From contig NC_069367.1 in assembly GCF_021730395.1 (NCBI RefSeq), positions 12,708,501-12,772,500 on the forward strand: a DNA stretch of 64,000 nucleotides, in the 5' to 3' direction. Shown one piece after another: positions 24,011-35,910 of this stretch. Under the pieces are notes generated by a model, which had not been told where the DNA came from, made no database searches, and saw nothing but the letters and a program-made list of their open reading frames with translations. Each line of letters opens with the position of its first letter. The stretch's first letter is position 1. The translations under genes were made by a program, and so were the position numbers. Source of the stretch: Mercenaria mercenaria (lineage: Eukaryota > Mollusca > Bivalvia > Venerida > Veneridae).

Positions 24011-25160
24011 AAAAACACTTAAAAAAATTTCCTGACACGATGTCATGAATGACTATGCGAGCTTGGTCTGCTGTGATTCACAAACAGCAGCCATCTCCAT
24101 GAACAATGTGTTATAGTTAAACCAATGCTCAGTTCTTGAAACTTACAAGCAATGTGTTACGTTGAATGGTAAACATTCATATGTCACTAAATACCATCAT
24201 TTTCTGACCCGAGGTCATGAAAGGCAGCGTCTGATGTTGAAACTTATCTTTCATGTTTTTCGTTTGAAATGCAATTGCTTTTTATTTGTTAAAAATTGTC
24301 ACTATAAACAGATTTTTCTGGCCCAAGGTCCTGAAAGATTAAGCGATCTAAACGATTTTCTGACTCGGGGTCTATAAAAGGCTATGCGACCTAGGTGTGC
24401 TGTCATTCATGTTCAGCGGCAATCTTTATTGTCATTTCTTTATTATCAAACTAATACTAAGTTCTTGGAACTGATATGCTATGTTGCACGTTTGAAGTTT
24501 TAATTTTCATATCTCACAAAAACATCCAATACACAGATTTCTGACCTGGGGTCCTAAAAGCCTATACAACCTTGTTCTGCTGCAATTCACATACATCTGC
24601 TATCTCTTTGGTCAATGTGTGATCGTCAAATCAATTCTCAGTTCTTGAAACTGTTATATTATGTTTTACGTTTGAAGTATGAATATTCATATGATACAAA
24701 ATGACATTGTGTGGGTCAAGCAAAACCAATGTCCTTTCCATAGATAATATTCTAAGAAACACGACTGGCATGTTTTTTTCTACATGTTGCTGAACAAAGT
24801 AGTTAAGCTTTTAAACATTGTATTTAAAAATGACTTTAAACCTGGAAAGGATCATCCCCGAATAAAAAAAAGTACCATTTTTATACATTATAGTGACTAT
24901 TTGCAATATTCATGTTATAGGTCAAAAACGGCTGATGTAATAATTGAAAATTATTTTGAAATGTTGCAGGGTATTTGTCTGGGACTGTTTCAGAAAATAA
25001 AATGCCAACTTGTACTCTTGTCATTATGTCAAAGTGCAGTACTACCTACACTCCGAATCAACCCTATAAATATTTGTATGTACTGATGGCATTTTATGTA
25101 GTTTGACCTTAACAGGTGTTTTCTGACCCGAGGTCCTGAAAGAACATGAACGTTATCGTC
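22310..25160 (+). repeat. Diverged 170-185-bp satellite array
   Basis: A dozen or so head-to-tail units. Each carries TTTCTGACCCGAGGTCATGA, AAGGCTATGCGACCTTGGTC, TGCTGTGATTCAC, AGTTGTCATAGTCAAACC and AATGCTCAGTTCTTGAAACT. Starts include about 23278, 23459 and 23642 (spacing about 182), then 23811 (about 169). It is split by a different element at 22656-23070 and holds a poly(A)-rich tract at about 23965-24008. Divergence rises toward the right end. Open frames here are satellite artefacts. Confidence 0.85.
22656..23070 (+). mobile_element. CCGTCC-type satellite element inserted in the 180-bp array
   Basis: Opens tttttatgcccccggcat with a gatgcgggaggtatatagtg hairpin region, then CCGTCCGTCCG. 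Two units of about 180 bp follow, each with AACCAAATGGGACCGTTTCG and AACCTGTGACCATTCCTC. The surrounding satellite stops before it and resumes after it. The right boundary is approximate. Confidence 0.65.
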
Positions 25161-25599
25161 ACGGACAAGGCGTCAATGTCTAACCTGAACCTGGATCAAT
25201 ATTGTCCGGTGAATGGACGTCAAGACACATCGCCAAATGTAGCAAAAACATAGAAATCAGCCGTAACAGCAGACAAGATGAAATCAATTAAAAGCGTTTT
25301 TTTTTTATAACAGACTATCGACATTAATTCCGAAGAGAATGTCTTTTCGGAAAAATAATCACCACTTTGTACAATTATTTGGCTTACCTGCACACAGAAT
25401 TACATAGAATTTATGCCAGTTCTATTCAAAGACTTCATAATCAAATATCGGGTGACATGTTTTCGTGTCAGTTTATAATATTCTTCCGTAAAATGAATTG
25501 TATCTTACATTTTTGTGTGAAAATGGTATACCACAAATCAGATTTTACCGTCTTGACAATTTGTTAGGAAGGAATGCAACATAAACGCTTGGTTTAAAT
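25161..25599. other. Spacer, no gene seen
   Basis: AT-rich spacer between the satellite array and the copy 3 remnant. A 66-codon open frame at 25367 has no support. Confidence 0.4.
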
Positions 25600-25890
25600 A
25601 TTAAGTCGAATAAACTCTTTATTCTGATTAATATATCCTTAACAAATTAAATTGAAAAAGAAAGAACATAGCAAAAACAAAATAATATCATCAAACAATC
25701 TGAAACTGTCTCTAAAGATTCCTCATATCTGCTAAAATCTCTTCTGTTTAGCACACAATGATGATAAGTGACATTTATATTTGTTCCGTCATATGATATA
25801 TGTTGATCTTTCCGCTTCGATAACTCGCAGACACAACCGTCCGGAAAGGATGCAAGTGAGCACCACAATATAGCATTAACGGCATGTCTC
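25600..25890 (-). pseudogene. Cysteine-rich peptide family copy 3, decayed remnant (long subtype)
   Basis: On the minus strand, a stretch reading CVCELSKRKDQHISYDG, then TNINVTYHHCVLNRRDFSR and YEESLETVSDC, aligns with the middle of copies 4 and 5 (SERQVQHISHDG, TNITVTQHHC, EDSLETAPDC). Only this core is kept. The signal-peptide region is out of frame with the core, and the CCC block and exon 3 are absent. After the aligned core the sequence passes into a 3' flank whose end (ctttattctgatta, plus strand at 25618) matches the 3' flank of copy 6 at 62694. A remnant that lost its 3' coding part is the simplest reading. An N-V-T sequon is present, shifted by two residues from N-I-T of copies 4 and 5. 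Confidence 0.7.
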
Positions 25891-26684
25891 CCCCCGCATA
25901 AGTTAAACATACAATATGTAGTATGAAGTATAAAGTATATTACAGGCTGTACAATTGCTATTTTGCGTCATAGAATTGCATTCACTTTAATACATTCTGA
26001 ATGCACACTGTTGACCCTTATTTTGACCTGTATGCTGGTCTGACATATCGCTTTCATTTGTGTATTTTTTTACGGTCATTCTGACCAAGGGAACCTTTGT
26101 GGCCAATGAAACATACCGAAATATTTGTTCTTTGAAATTTCAAGGGGAAAATATAACAATTAGAATAAATTTGTTATTACTCTTATTCCTTTAGAAGTTA
26201 AAACAGTTATTCGATGACAGTAACGCCTAAACATATTTAATTCCACTATAGGGCTTCATTTTTAATTGTAGCTTATAAGTAAAAGATAATTATTAAATAT
26301 TTCAAGCTGTTTCTGCATTTATTTCAGTTTCTTTGCTTGAACTTAAATCAATTTTCTTGACTGAAAATAAGCAAACAATTATGATAGCGAAACCAGCAAA
26401 AACTATATTAATAAAATAAAAGGCATAAGAAACAGAAAACAATGAGTTATACCCAGTAATTAAAATTATACAGTTCATGAACGGTATGTTTTCCTTTCCA
26501 TGAATGGTATATTTTTCATGGCCGTTATGTTTTAGATCCGGAATGTACTGAACTGAATGTTAAATGTACTACAAAGTAAAGTAACCGTAAACCCGTAAAC
26601 AACTTCCTAATGGTATATGTGTCACGATGATTGTCACATATTTTCCTCATCGTTTGACTCTTTGAATAAGCTACATCTTTATAT

Positions 26685-26919
26685 GAGCCGTGCCATGAGA
26701 AAACCAACATAGTGGGTTTGCGACCAGCATGGATCCAGACCAGCCTGCGCATCCGCGCAGTCTGGTCAGGCTCCATGCTGTTCGCTTTTAAAGCCTATTG
26801 GAATTGGAGAAACTGTTAGCGAACAGCATGGATCCTGACCAGACTGCGCGGATGCGCAGGCTGGTCTGGATCCATGCTGGTCGCAAACCCACTATGTTGG
26901 TTTTCTCATGGCACGGCTT
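26685..26919. mobile_element. P1 palindromic element, complete (235 bp)
   Basis: GAGCCGTGCCATGAG to TCATGGCACGGCTT. The flanks read ATAT on both sides (ctttatat ... atatttat), so a TA or ATAT target is possible. Same loop orientation as 19451 and 41056. Confidence 0.9.
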
Positions 26920-28974
26920 ATATTTATAAACGTTTACATTAAAATTCATACTTTTTGTTAGATTTAACCTTGAAATTTATATGGCAACATTCCAGCTTTT
27001 CGTAATTTATAGTACAAATGTAACTCTTTTCTTATGAATTAAATAAAAACTTCAATCTAGCTTAAGAAGATTTGGAAATTATGGAAAATGGGATTAAACA
27101 TAGCTTTAATCCACAAGATTTGCCGCGCTTTGTTCATGAATTCATTTTAGCTTTTATTTCAACGTGTAGCTCGAGTTTTGATTAGTAAAAAGTCTCCGAA
27201 ATAGTTTTTATTTCAAAAGATGTAATAGTGCCTCAAAGTGTAAATAAGGCAAAATATTACACAACAATTGTTATTATTATATTTTTAATTAATATTTTTA
27301 TGCCAAAGATTCATGAAAAAATCCACAATATAGAAACACTTTTTTTCTTCTTTTCTTACTCTTATGACAATGAAATATTTTAACTGAAAACCAGATCCAT
27401 TTAATGGATGCAATTTGCAATACTACAACTTTAAGCCATGCAATTAGTTTGCCTTTGGTTTTGGTTCTATAAATTTTATCAGAATCGTTTTTATGCGATA
27501 ACAGTAAATAAAATATGGGTATTTGGAATCAAATTTCATTAACATAAGTCATTGTCAATAGCCATTGTTATTGCCAGAGCATTCTTGAAATGTTTCATAA
27601 AATTGTTTCATCTTAGACTATTGCTTTGTAGTGGAGATAAGTGGCATTATATGATAACATATAGAATAGGTTACGTTTGTCAATTTTATGTGTAAAATTG
27701 TGTTTTATATATGCCGCCATATTATGTATCACCAGGTCCTCTTGGGTTTAAGACCATCTGGAATTTATTTAAATAAACTTGTAAAACATGTGTTTTGCTG
27801 AGAAGTAGATGTTTTAAATGCCGAAATCCTTGTTGTCTCGATTTTACTTGCGGCTTTTATGCATTAACAAGAAATAGAATGACTAGCTGAATATAGAAAG
27901 TACCTTTATTTAGCGTGTCGTTTTTGCAAAGGAACTATTGTTCATAAAGTATAATAATAACAGTATGCAAAATGTTTCGGTCGGTTATGTTTTACATTAC
28001 AGGTGTTGTTTTTATTCAGCAATATTACGGAAGTGAGAGCTAAATCATCCTTAATATATACAGTACTGACTCAAATTTAAGAGAAATAGATGAGTCAATG
28101 CCATATATCCTGATGTAAGTATATAATAAGCTTGATTGCAAATCACGTTCATTCCATACAAATTTACCTTAAAACGGATGTTTTGTAAAATATTACCGTA
28201 TGTCACAAAGGCATATTTACATAAAAATTAAATAGAATTCTTGACTTTATTGTTCCTATTAATAAGACGGATTCTTCACAGCCGTGATTGGTATATGCAG
28301 AACCAATAGCATACCAGTTAGATCAGGTGATAAGATTATTTTTATTTTTATTTGTATCATCCGGGGTAAAGATTTTTTAAATTTCTTTCAAAAGATGTAG
28401 ATCGTTTTGAAGAAAACCTTTTATATTACTTAAAAGGAAATACTGAAGAAAAAAATAAATAGTGATATTAAAGGTATTGTTCGTGTTGAAATGATGCAAC
28501 TACTGGCACAATATATGCCCTTGGTTGACAATAAGGAAGTGGTTACGCGGAAAATAGTTCCTTTGTTTGATGGTGAATATTGGTGAAGTTTTGAGTGAAA
28601 GACCTGTAATAAATGGCATAATTGAATAGAGGAGATCTGAAATAGTAGGTAAACATGTACAATTTGACAGAATGACAATGTCCGAATATGCATAACATGA
28701 CTTTTTGATAAGGCCAGTTTTGCCTGTTTACGGCCATTTAAAGTGTATTCTTCATACGCTTGTGATTTGGTTCAAAATGGCGGAAAAAAGAGCCGGTCAA
28801 CCCCATGTTTATTGTGGCTGGATTTTTTTTCTTGAATATTTCTATTGAATGAAGGTTTTTTAGGGGGTTTGGAATGCATGCAAAATTGCAATAGTGTCCA
28901 GTGTCTATATAGAACATATAGTAAAAATAACTGTGGTCTTAGGCATGTAATCTGGCTTTTTAACATCACAATAT

Positions 28975-29209
28975 GAGCCGTGCCATGGGAAAACCAACAT
29001 AGTGGCTTTGCGACCAGCATGGATCCAGACCAGCCTGCGCATCCGCGCAGTCTGGTCAGGATCCATGCTGTTCGCTAACAGTTTCTCCAATTCCAATAGG
29101 CTTTAAAAGCGAACAGCATGGAGCCTGACCAGACTGCGCGGATGCGCAGGCTGGTCTGGATCCATGCTGGTCGCAAACCCACTATGTTGGTTTTCTCATG
29201 GCACGGCTC
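28975..29209. mobile_element. P1 palindromic element, complete (235 bp), opposite orientation
   Basis: Same ends as the other copies, but the loop reads aacagtttctccaattcc with aataggcttt, the reverse complement of the loop at 26685. The arms being palindromic, only the loop shows the orientation. Flanked by atat / atat. Confidence 0.9.
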
Positions 29210-29381
29210 ATATGTCATTTGGTTCACAGGTATATGCGTTACTGAAATCTTACCGGCCATGTATTTGTGATGTTGCTCCAAATGTGGAAATAAATTAACC
29301 AGTTTAAACAAAAAAAACCCTGGCTTCAGTTGGTGAAATGTGCCATAATTCGTATAAGACATATCGTATACTAGTATACCT

Positions 29382-29828
29382 TTAACCTGCTGGCGGCAAG
29401 TGATTCTGCCTTTGCGACCAGTACAGACCAAGATCAGTCTGCACACGCACTGCCCGCTACGCAGTCAGTAAATTTTCAGTGAACACCACTTCGAATAAAT
29501 GGTATTGCCCAAACTGAATGATGGACCAGTTCATTATATAGAATTTTTGTTTTTTTGTTTTTTTTGGGTTTAACGCCGTTTTTCAACAGTATTTCAGTCA
29601 TGTAACGGCGGGCAGTTAACCTAACCAGTGTTCCTGGATTCTGTACCAGTACAAACCTGTTCTCCGCAAGTAACTGCCAACTTCCCCACATGAATCAGAG
29701 GTGGAGGACTAATGATTTCAGACACAATGTCGTTTATCAAATAGTCACGGAGAACATACGCCCCGCCCGAGGATCGAACTCACGAACCCGCGATCCGTAG
29801 ACCATAGAATTAGCAGGGTAAGGGCTAA
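29382..29828. mobile_element. P2 palindromic element split by a SINE
   Basis: TTAACCTGCTGGCGGCAAGTG at the left, then gcgaccagtacagaccaagatc. The P2 right end (agcagggtaagggctaa) resumes after the inserted SINE. Full P2 copies lie at 34488-34700 and 63027-63238. Confidence 0.7.
29546..29803 (-). mobile_element. tRNA-derived SINE, family C, with target-site duplication
   Basis: The minus strand has a box B-like word (reverse complement of gaggatcgaactc), a body with a GTTACATGAC-type segment, and a 3' tail matching tttgggtttaacgccg on the plus strand, ending in an A-rich run (plus: tttttgttttttt). ATAGAATT at 29538-29545 and again at 29804-29811 flanks it as an 8-bp duplication inside the P2 element, showing integration by target-primed reverse transcription. 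Confidence 0.8.
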
Positions 29829-30514
29829 ATAAAACGTTCAAAGAACGCAGCCAGCACAAACCGCAAACCCATAGTAGTGTTCTATAGATGTGTACGTGGT
29901 AAAGAGGGGAACTTTATTTCCAAGATGAAACAAAATTTATATGATCTCAGTTTTAACAATTCTAGTCAACAAGTTAGATGTGTTTAATACTTGGTATTTG
30001 GCGGAATTGTATTTCCCAGATAAAACAAAATTTATATGATCTATGTTTTAACAATTTTAGTCAACAAACTAAAAGTGTTTTGATATTTTGTATTTCATGA
30101 TTTTGATACCGGCTTAAATAAAAGCCCATTTACAACAAACATATCTCTTGTTTTAATTTTGTCTTACAAGCTACGCAAACTCTCGGACCTTCCGTAAGAA
30201 CCATTTGATGGCCGTAAACATACATTGTATAAACAAAATGGCTGTGACTTAATACAGGGTTGGTGCGCCTGTGATGTATTACAGACTCCGGTATATACCG
30301 GATTAACTAAATTTGAACGAAAATATCTTAAATGTATACTTTTGTAACCATGGTGATACTAACCCTAACCTTTAGTCAGTATATTATGCATATTATACAC
30401 ATAATGCGTGCGGACATGCAAAAAAATGAGTATTTTTGCCGTGCGCTCCAAATGATAATAATTCCACGCATGCGCAGAACGGCTGCACCAACTCTGCAAT
30501 GAGAAACATTCAAA

Positions 30515-30685
30515 CAAAATACAGTTAAAACGCGATATCTTCAACTGAATGATATCAAATTCCCGCTATCTCGAAGACATTTTCATGTCCCGCCCCGAAA
30601 ACTCACAAAATATAATTTTAAGTCGAATTTCGGTTGTCTCGAAGTAATGCTTTGGAATTCGAAATAGCGTGTATCAACTGCATAT
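30515..30685. mobile_element. Possible small inverted-repeat element
   Basis: Left cagttaaaacgcgatatct and right gaaatagcgtgtatcaactg are imperfect inverted repeats; cgctatctcgaag and ttgtctcgaagtaat are an inner pair. No coding capacity. Ends uncertain. Confidence 0.4.
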
Positions 30686-33099
30686 AGGCAAAGCTAGAAC
30701 ACATGTATGAACAGGCATGAGAGCTACCAGAAGTAAATTCATTAACTTGTGAAGAATACATTTGTATCCAACAACTATTATATCTTCTAAATCATCACAT
30801 ATTGATACTTAATTCCTAATGTTGACAGTTAAGTTTTTCAAAGTAAAATATTCGTGAATGTATATTTATATTTGAAACTTGCATGCAATCAATAATCAAA
30901 AATTGATATATCAGGTCTGCTTAACTTACTGACATTACTTTTTCCGATCTACACCTATTTTCGAGGTATATTTTTTTATCTTTTCAGTTTCGAAATGATT
31001 TATAGAATTATCCTGGAAAATCTAATAAATGTTATCATTTTTAAAACAATAACATTATGTAACTTTTTAACCGTTAGCCTGCTGGCCGCAAGTGATTTTG
31101 TTTTTGCGACCATTGCAGACCATGATCAGTGACGGATGGCTCCATTTCAATTTATTTTGAAACTTAATTTTCTTTTGGTGATTTTGTACCAGAAATGGCG
31201 ATCTGTGGAAATTCAGAAGTAAATTACGCAACTGTCGACTGGGTTTTTATGCTTTCTGTGACATTCTTTGTGGTAGATCTACTAATTTACATGTTATAGT
31301 GAGCTTTAGAAATTTTCAAGATTTCTGGACCATTTCTCTATGGAAAGCATACGTAACTAACAATTTTCAAAGTGATTTTTTTTTTCAAGTTTTTTACATT
31401 ATTAGCCTTGCTGACCTGTTTTTGACCCTGCCAGGACAGCTTTGGTTTTGCTTCAAATCTAATTTAAATAGCAAGAAAATGATCAAACACACAAAATAAA
31501 TACCGGCATCAAAACCAGTATTTCGAAAATAAATATTGTTCAGTTCAGTCACTTTTGTTCGGAAGGTTTAACATTTTAGTTTTTTTTTGGACGACTTGCT
31601 GTTTCCTTATTTCCATCATCATTACAAAATGTCTAAACTGTTTTCCTCTGACACTTCAACAAAATTCAACAAAATGTTTTTTTTAAGCAAATGTATGTAA
31701 TTAAATGCAGTAAGGAAAATGGCAAACGAAGTAACAAGGAAGAGGCAATTAAACATCTCTTTGCGGATACTTGTTTGGTTTCTTTACTACTATTTGTATC
31801 TAAACTGTATGGTGTAAATAATCTATGACAGCGGAAAATTATGTAATACCTGTCATCTAAAAGTGAACTTGATATGAACCGTACTCGCACAATTTTCCTT
31901 CTATTTATATATTGACAAACACCGTCAAAAATATGAATAATTACTTACGTTTTGTTGGAGACAACTTAAAAGGCGCTGTACTGTCCTACTGTTGTTTGAA
32001 CAGGATAGAGTCATTAATCATATCTTTCTAGGTAGTTGGGTATTAAAATAATTGTTAAAAAAAATATCATAATACTTTTGTCATGTTGAAAAGAACATTT
32101 TCAGTATCATGATTTTATCGTCAATTAAGATAGCTTCTTAAATCCGTTTCAGTATTAAGATTACTTCACGCAAACCGTAATAACAATTTTATTTAGAAGA
32201 CCCAGGCATTTAATCACCTTATAATTCCTATTAATATGAAACATCTTTCTGCACAATGAAGACTTTATGTGATGTGTTTATTTACAGTTCACATACGTTA
32301 ATCTTTAGCTTTAAACACAAACATAGTGCAATCCATCCATGTAACCGAAAGGCACAGGAAAACGCCGAGCTGACAGGTAGCATACGGTAAATAGCATATT
32401 CTGCCGGATCAACGAAACGTTTGAAGACAAAAACGTTTGGAAAAGCTTGTGGTGTATATTCATGTATATATAAGCTCCTTCTTTTAATGGCAACAGAACC
32501 GCATATATCGGGACTGCTTCACAAATAAGTAATTTTAGATATATCTATGCCGGCGACCATGTCATGCATGATTGATAATAAAAGATAGCCTTTTCAATGT
32601 GAATATAAACATGATAATATTTGAATATGATAGATCTATTAGAAGATCCTTTCGAAGCATACCATGCAACAACCAGTAAAACAGTAGACTGTACTTGACT
32701 GACACCCTTCTCGCCCTAAGCTCCAACTAAAACGGTTATACATAGACTAGAGCGTGACGTCACTAATTTCAGGGGGATACTATTGCGGCCGCAATACGGC
32801 ACTTAAAGACTTAAGTCGTCACTGAAAGAGTTTCAGCTGGTATTACTAAAATATAAACGGATGCGGACACTAGTACATAGAGCCAAAAGTTACGGATAGA
32901 ATGCCTACATATTCAATAAAGATGTTTACCCTGTCGTTTATAATTAGAACGTTTATTCCGGTACGATTGTACAACAACACGGATTTTAATTTAAATCTTT
33001 AAAAAAAACTCAATACTCTACATTAAATAGGGAATTTTACGCCACTCCGATACAGAATTTGTAGGAACAAGGGTAAACTTACCCGATGATTGCCCAAAT

Positions 33100-33135
33100 A
33101 TGAATGGCTATATATACAGATATAGTTGAATAGTT
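33100..33135 (+). promoter_or_regulatory. Candidate core promoter of copy 4
   Basis: TATATATA at 33109-33116 lies about 85 bp before a donor (ttacaaag|GTATAT) resembling the exon 1 donors of copies 1 and 5. The GTGTCAAC word of the other promoters is not conserved here, so support is positional. Confidence 0.45.
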
Positions 33136-33194
33136 TCAAATCAACATTGAAACCGTTGAAAGAAACGAAGTTGTATATCTAAAAAATTACAAAG
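33136..33194 (+). other. Non-coding exon 1 of copy 4 (approximate)
   Basis: Ends at ttacaaag|GTATAT, with an alternative stronger donor GTAAGT at 33201. Intron 1 would run to 34202 and includes the 40-bp minisatellite. Confidence 0.45.
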
Positions 33195-33890
33195 GTATAT
33201 GTAAGTATTATTCCATTTTTTATTATAGATTTCTATTTCTTTTATTTTAAAAAAGTAGTCTTGCTTTTGTGAGTTCAGGTTTAGTTTGTCTGTATTTTAA
33301 TTTATTTTAAATCTAAATATTTTGATTAGTTCGTGTGTTTTAGATCAAATGTATGCAATATTTGTGTTGAATACTGGTATCTTTTTGCTCCATTTGATAT
33401 CTTTCGTTCATTTAATAAAGTTACGTCATAGTTTTTGTTCTTTTTACTTTATTGTCGTGCCTAAGAATTATATTCTAAACATGTCACGAGAATTCAAGAA
33501 TAAATATTGTCAAAGTTCCATAATTTGGCAATTGGAAATGTTAGACATTTATAATCAGAAATGTCCCATACACATGTAAAATTACGATCAGTTAATATTA
33601 CTGTAGTAGCACAGTTTAAAAATGATGCATGATATCAATACAATACGAAAATATGTTTTTTTTTAATCACGGAACATAATTATGAAATAAATGTTACAAT
33701 TAAAGATCCATTACAGCAGAAGTCCTATTAAACCGGTGGTAGGGTACTCGACGGGTGTGGCATATTTCATTGGCTCTTATCAATTTCTCTGTTGTTATTT
33801 TGTTGTTGTTGTTTTCTGTGCTTGTAAAGCATTTTCTTATAACGTAGTACGCAAATTTAAACGACATGATGGGCTATCACACTTTTAAAA

Positions 33891-34119
33891 ATAGAAATGA
33901 CATTAAAGAGAGAACAATGAATTTGTTTCAACTAAAATGACATTTATGTGGGGACAATGAAAGGATTTTTCCTGAAATAACATTTAAGTGCGATCAATGA
34001 ACGGATTTTCACTGGAATGACATTTAAGTGAGGACAATGAAAGGGTTTTTCCTGAAATGACATTGAAGAGCGGAGAATGAAAGGGTTTTTCCTGAAATAC
34101 TATTAGAGTGAGAAAATGA
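33891..34119 (+). repeat. 40-bp minisatellite in intron 1 of copy 4
   Basis: The words cattaaagag, catttatgtg, catttaagtg, catttaagtg, cattgaagag and tattagagtg occur at 33901, 33941, 33981, 34021, 34061 and 34101, a period of exactly 40 bp over about 5.7 units. The unit also carries GGACAATGAAAGGGTTTTTC and CTGAAATGA. The array ends about 80 bp before the exon 2 acceptor. Confidence 0.92.
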
Positions 34120-34202
34120 GAGAAATTTATTATGTTAAATTCTCATTGCAATTGACGATTTTGATTTATCATTTATGCTGCACAAATGCTCTACGTTTGC
34201 AG

Positions 34203-35153
34203 ATGAAGAACATACAATCAATGTTATTGTTCGCCTTAGTATGCATGTCCTTATTCGGGTTGCTCACAAGCCATGTTCACATTGTGTCGAACGCCTGTTT
34301 CTGTGATTTATCTGAGAGGCAAGTTCAACATATATCTCACGACGGAACAAATATTACTGTCACTCAACATCATTGTGTGCTAACAATAAAGGATTTTAGT
34401 AGACATGAGGACTCGTTAGAGACAGCACCAGACTGTTGTTGTGTGGCAACTTTCGAAGTGGAGGTAAGAACCTTGTAAAAAACGTGTTTAACCTTTACCC
34501 TGCTAAATTTCTAAAATGGACTGGTCCGTCATTTAATTTGGGCAATACCATTTAATATTAGAAGAGGTGTTCACTAAAAATTTACTGAATGAACAGCAAA
34601 CAGCGCAGACCATAATCAGACTGCACGGATGTGCAGGCTGATCTTGGTCGGCACTGGTCGCAAAGGCAGAATGACTTGCCAACAGCAGGCTAAAGGTTAA
34701 GGTACACAAGTAGTCTTGCACTTTATTGGTGTCGTTTCGTTTACTGTGGTATTTTACTACACTTAATACTTTAAGAAAATATACTGACCTCGTCGGTTGA
34801 AAATGTTTGGTATATTTTAATGTTATTGATGTTGTCTTTCATATCCATATTTGCGCCCACGTAATAACTATTCAGTCTATAGTCCATATCTATGCTAACA
34901 AAATGACTACTCAATTTAGAGTCCTAAATATATTTTTAATAAGGAAGCAGCGCAAGTGGGTGGGGTTATTGGGAAATAAAACCACTAATTTTTCAATTAC
35001 AATGAATAGCACAAAAATGCTGACATTTGACAATTAAGTGTTCTAGGGTTGTGAATCATTATCGAATTTAATATCAGTTTCTTTTCCTTACAGACACTGC
35101 GACATCATTTATACTACAGGCGTGTAGACGGATGCAATGTTGTGGCTTGTTAA
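34203..35153 (+). CDS. Secreted 8-cysteine peptide, family copy 4 (intact, 106 aa, long subtype)
   Basis: The function is unknown; the product is predicted to enter the secretory pathway. Coding exons are 34203-34463 (87 codons) and 35094-35153 (19 codons plus TAA), phase 0, with gtggag|GTAAGA and ttccttacag|ACA. The start is the ATG right after the acceptor ctacgtttgcag; upstream in-frame ATGs lie in the intron. Residues 1 to about 24 are a signal peptide (SMLLFALVCMSLFGLLTSH). Mature landmarks are C32-F-C34, then SERQVQHISHDGTNITVTQ, a stretch missing from copy 1. This leads to H57-C58, C78-C79-C80 with VATFEVE, and TLRHHLYYRRVDGCNVVAC with Cys last. N50-I-T is an N-glycosylation sequon. 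A P2 element sits in intron 2 just after the donor. Closest to copy 5 and the copy 3 remnant. An 8-Cys disulfide-stabilised ligand or defence peptide is plausible but unproven. Confidence 0.83.
34488..34700. mobile_element. P2 palindromic element in intron 2 of copy 4
   Basis: Ends TTAACCTTTACCCTGCTAAAT and ...AGCAGGCTAAAGGTTAA, inverted with TTAA at both ends (213 bp). The core ggtcggcactggtcgc / gcgcagacc with a tgcacggatgtgca centre is itself palindromic. Opposite in orientation to 63027-63238. It starts 25 bp after the splice donor. Confidence 0.8.
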
Positions 35154-35352
35154 TGAAATCTGGAAAGTAGATCCCTGGGAAGCACCGAGAACAAGGCAAA
35201 CAGTGACAAAGCCATGTGACAAAGCAACACTGGGACATGTTCCTTTAAATTATAACAACCATTCAATGGAGCTGACTAGAATTCGAGACTGACATTAAAA
35301 TAACACCTTAAGTCAAATCAATGAAAAATTCCATTTTGATTTATCTATCATT

Positions 35353-35358
35353 AATAAA
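35353..35358 (+). terminator. Candidate polyadenylation signal of copy 4
   Basis: AATAAA in cattaataaattg, about 200 bp after the stop codon. No paralogous flank supports the choice. Confidence 0.35.
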
Positions 35359-35910
35359 TTGTTTAATTTATTTACACACGTCTATAAATTATATTAAACT
35401 AAGCGTTTGTGATTTATTCCTTTCTAACGAATAGATAAGACGACAAAATCTAATCTGTGGTAAAGCCCATCTGATAAAAAGAAATGTAAATGCACTGATC
35501 ACATTACGGAATTAAATAATAATAATAAATCATAACATAGAGTAATAAGATATTGCAAGTTTATTATCATACGGAAACATGGACCGGTGTATGTCAGTGA
35601 TGTTTCATTAATAATGAAAGATTAGCAAAGCAAAATGCTCCATAATCTGAAAAAACGAAAAATCGTCAAAATTAGACTTCGACTTCGTTTTCTGTGTGAA
35701 ATAGTCATATACATTTCTGATATAGATGAAAAACTGAACAATGAAGACACATAAAGGGCAAAACCAAGCATTTAAAATAACATACTTAGCTAAGCAATTA
35801 CTTAAGCTTTTTCATAAAATTGGGGCCAGAAAAGCTTCTGAAATTGTAGCTTCTTCTGTATCATGCACAATCTTCCAACTAAACTTACTAACAACTTAGT
35901 TTATCGTATG

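Larger units (their letters stand above)
25891..33090. other. Seven-kilobase spacer, mobile elements only
   Basis: No coding exon of the peptide family or of another gene was found here. Contents: P1 elements at 26685 and 28975, a P2 element split by a SINE at 29382-29828, a tandem pair of about 95 bp near 29925-30120, a possible inverted-repeat element at 30515-30685, a P2 fragment at 31073-31135, and small palindromes (ccggtatataccgg near 30288; attgcggccgcaat near 32784). Translated frames with DPDQTARMRRLVWIHAGRK come from the P1 element and are not proteins. Confidence 0.5.

Noticed and set aside
24784-25086. 100-codon open frame at the right end of the satellite array
   Set aside because: Begins within diverged satellite sequence, AT-biased composition, no domain or family words recognised.
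28905-29096. Open frames reading DPDQTARMRRLVWIHAGRK (here, at 26525, 62355 and elsewhere)
   Set aside because: They are translations of the P1 palindrome. The same words appear in every copy regardless of context, and the reading ends at the element edge.
34116-34202. Longer N-terminus for copy 4 from the ATG at 34116
   Set aside because: The segment ends in a polypyrimidine-AG acceptor aligned with the other copies and is therefore intron.
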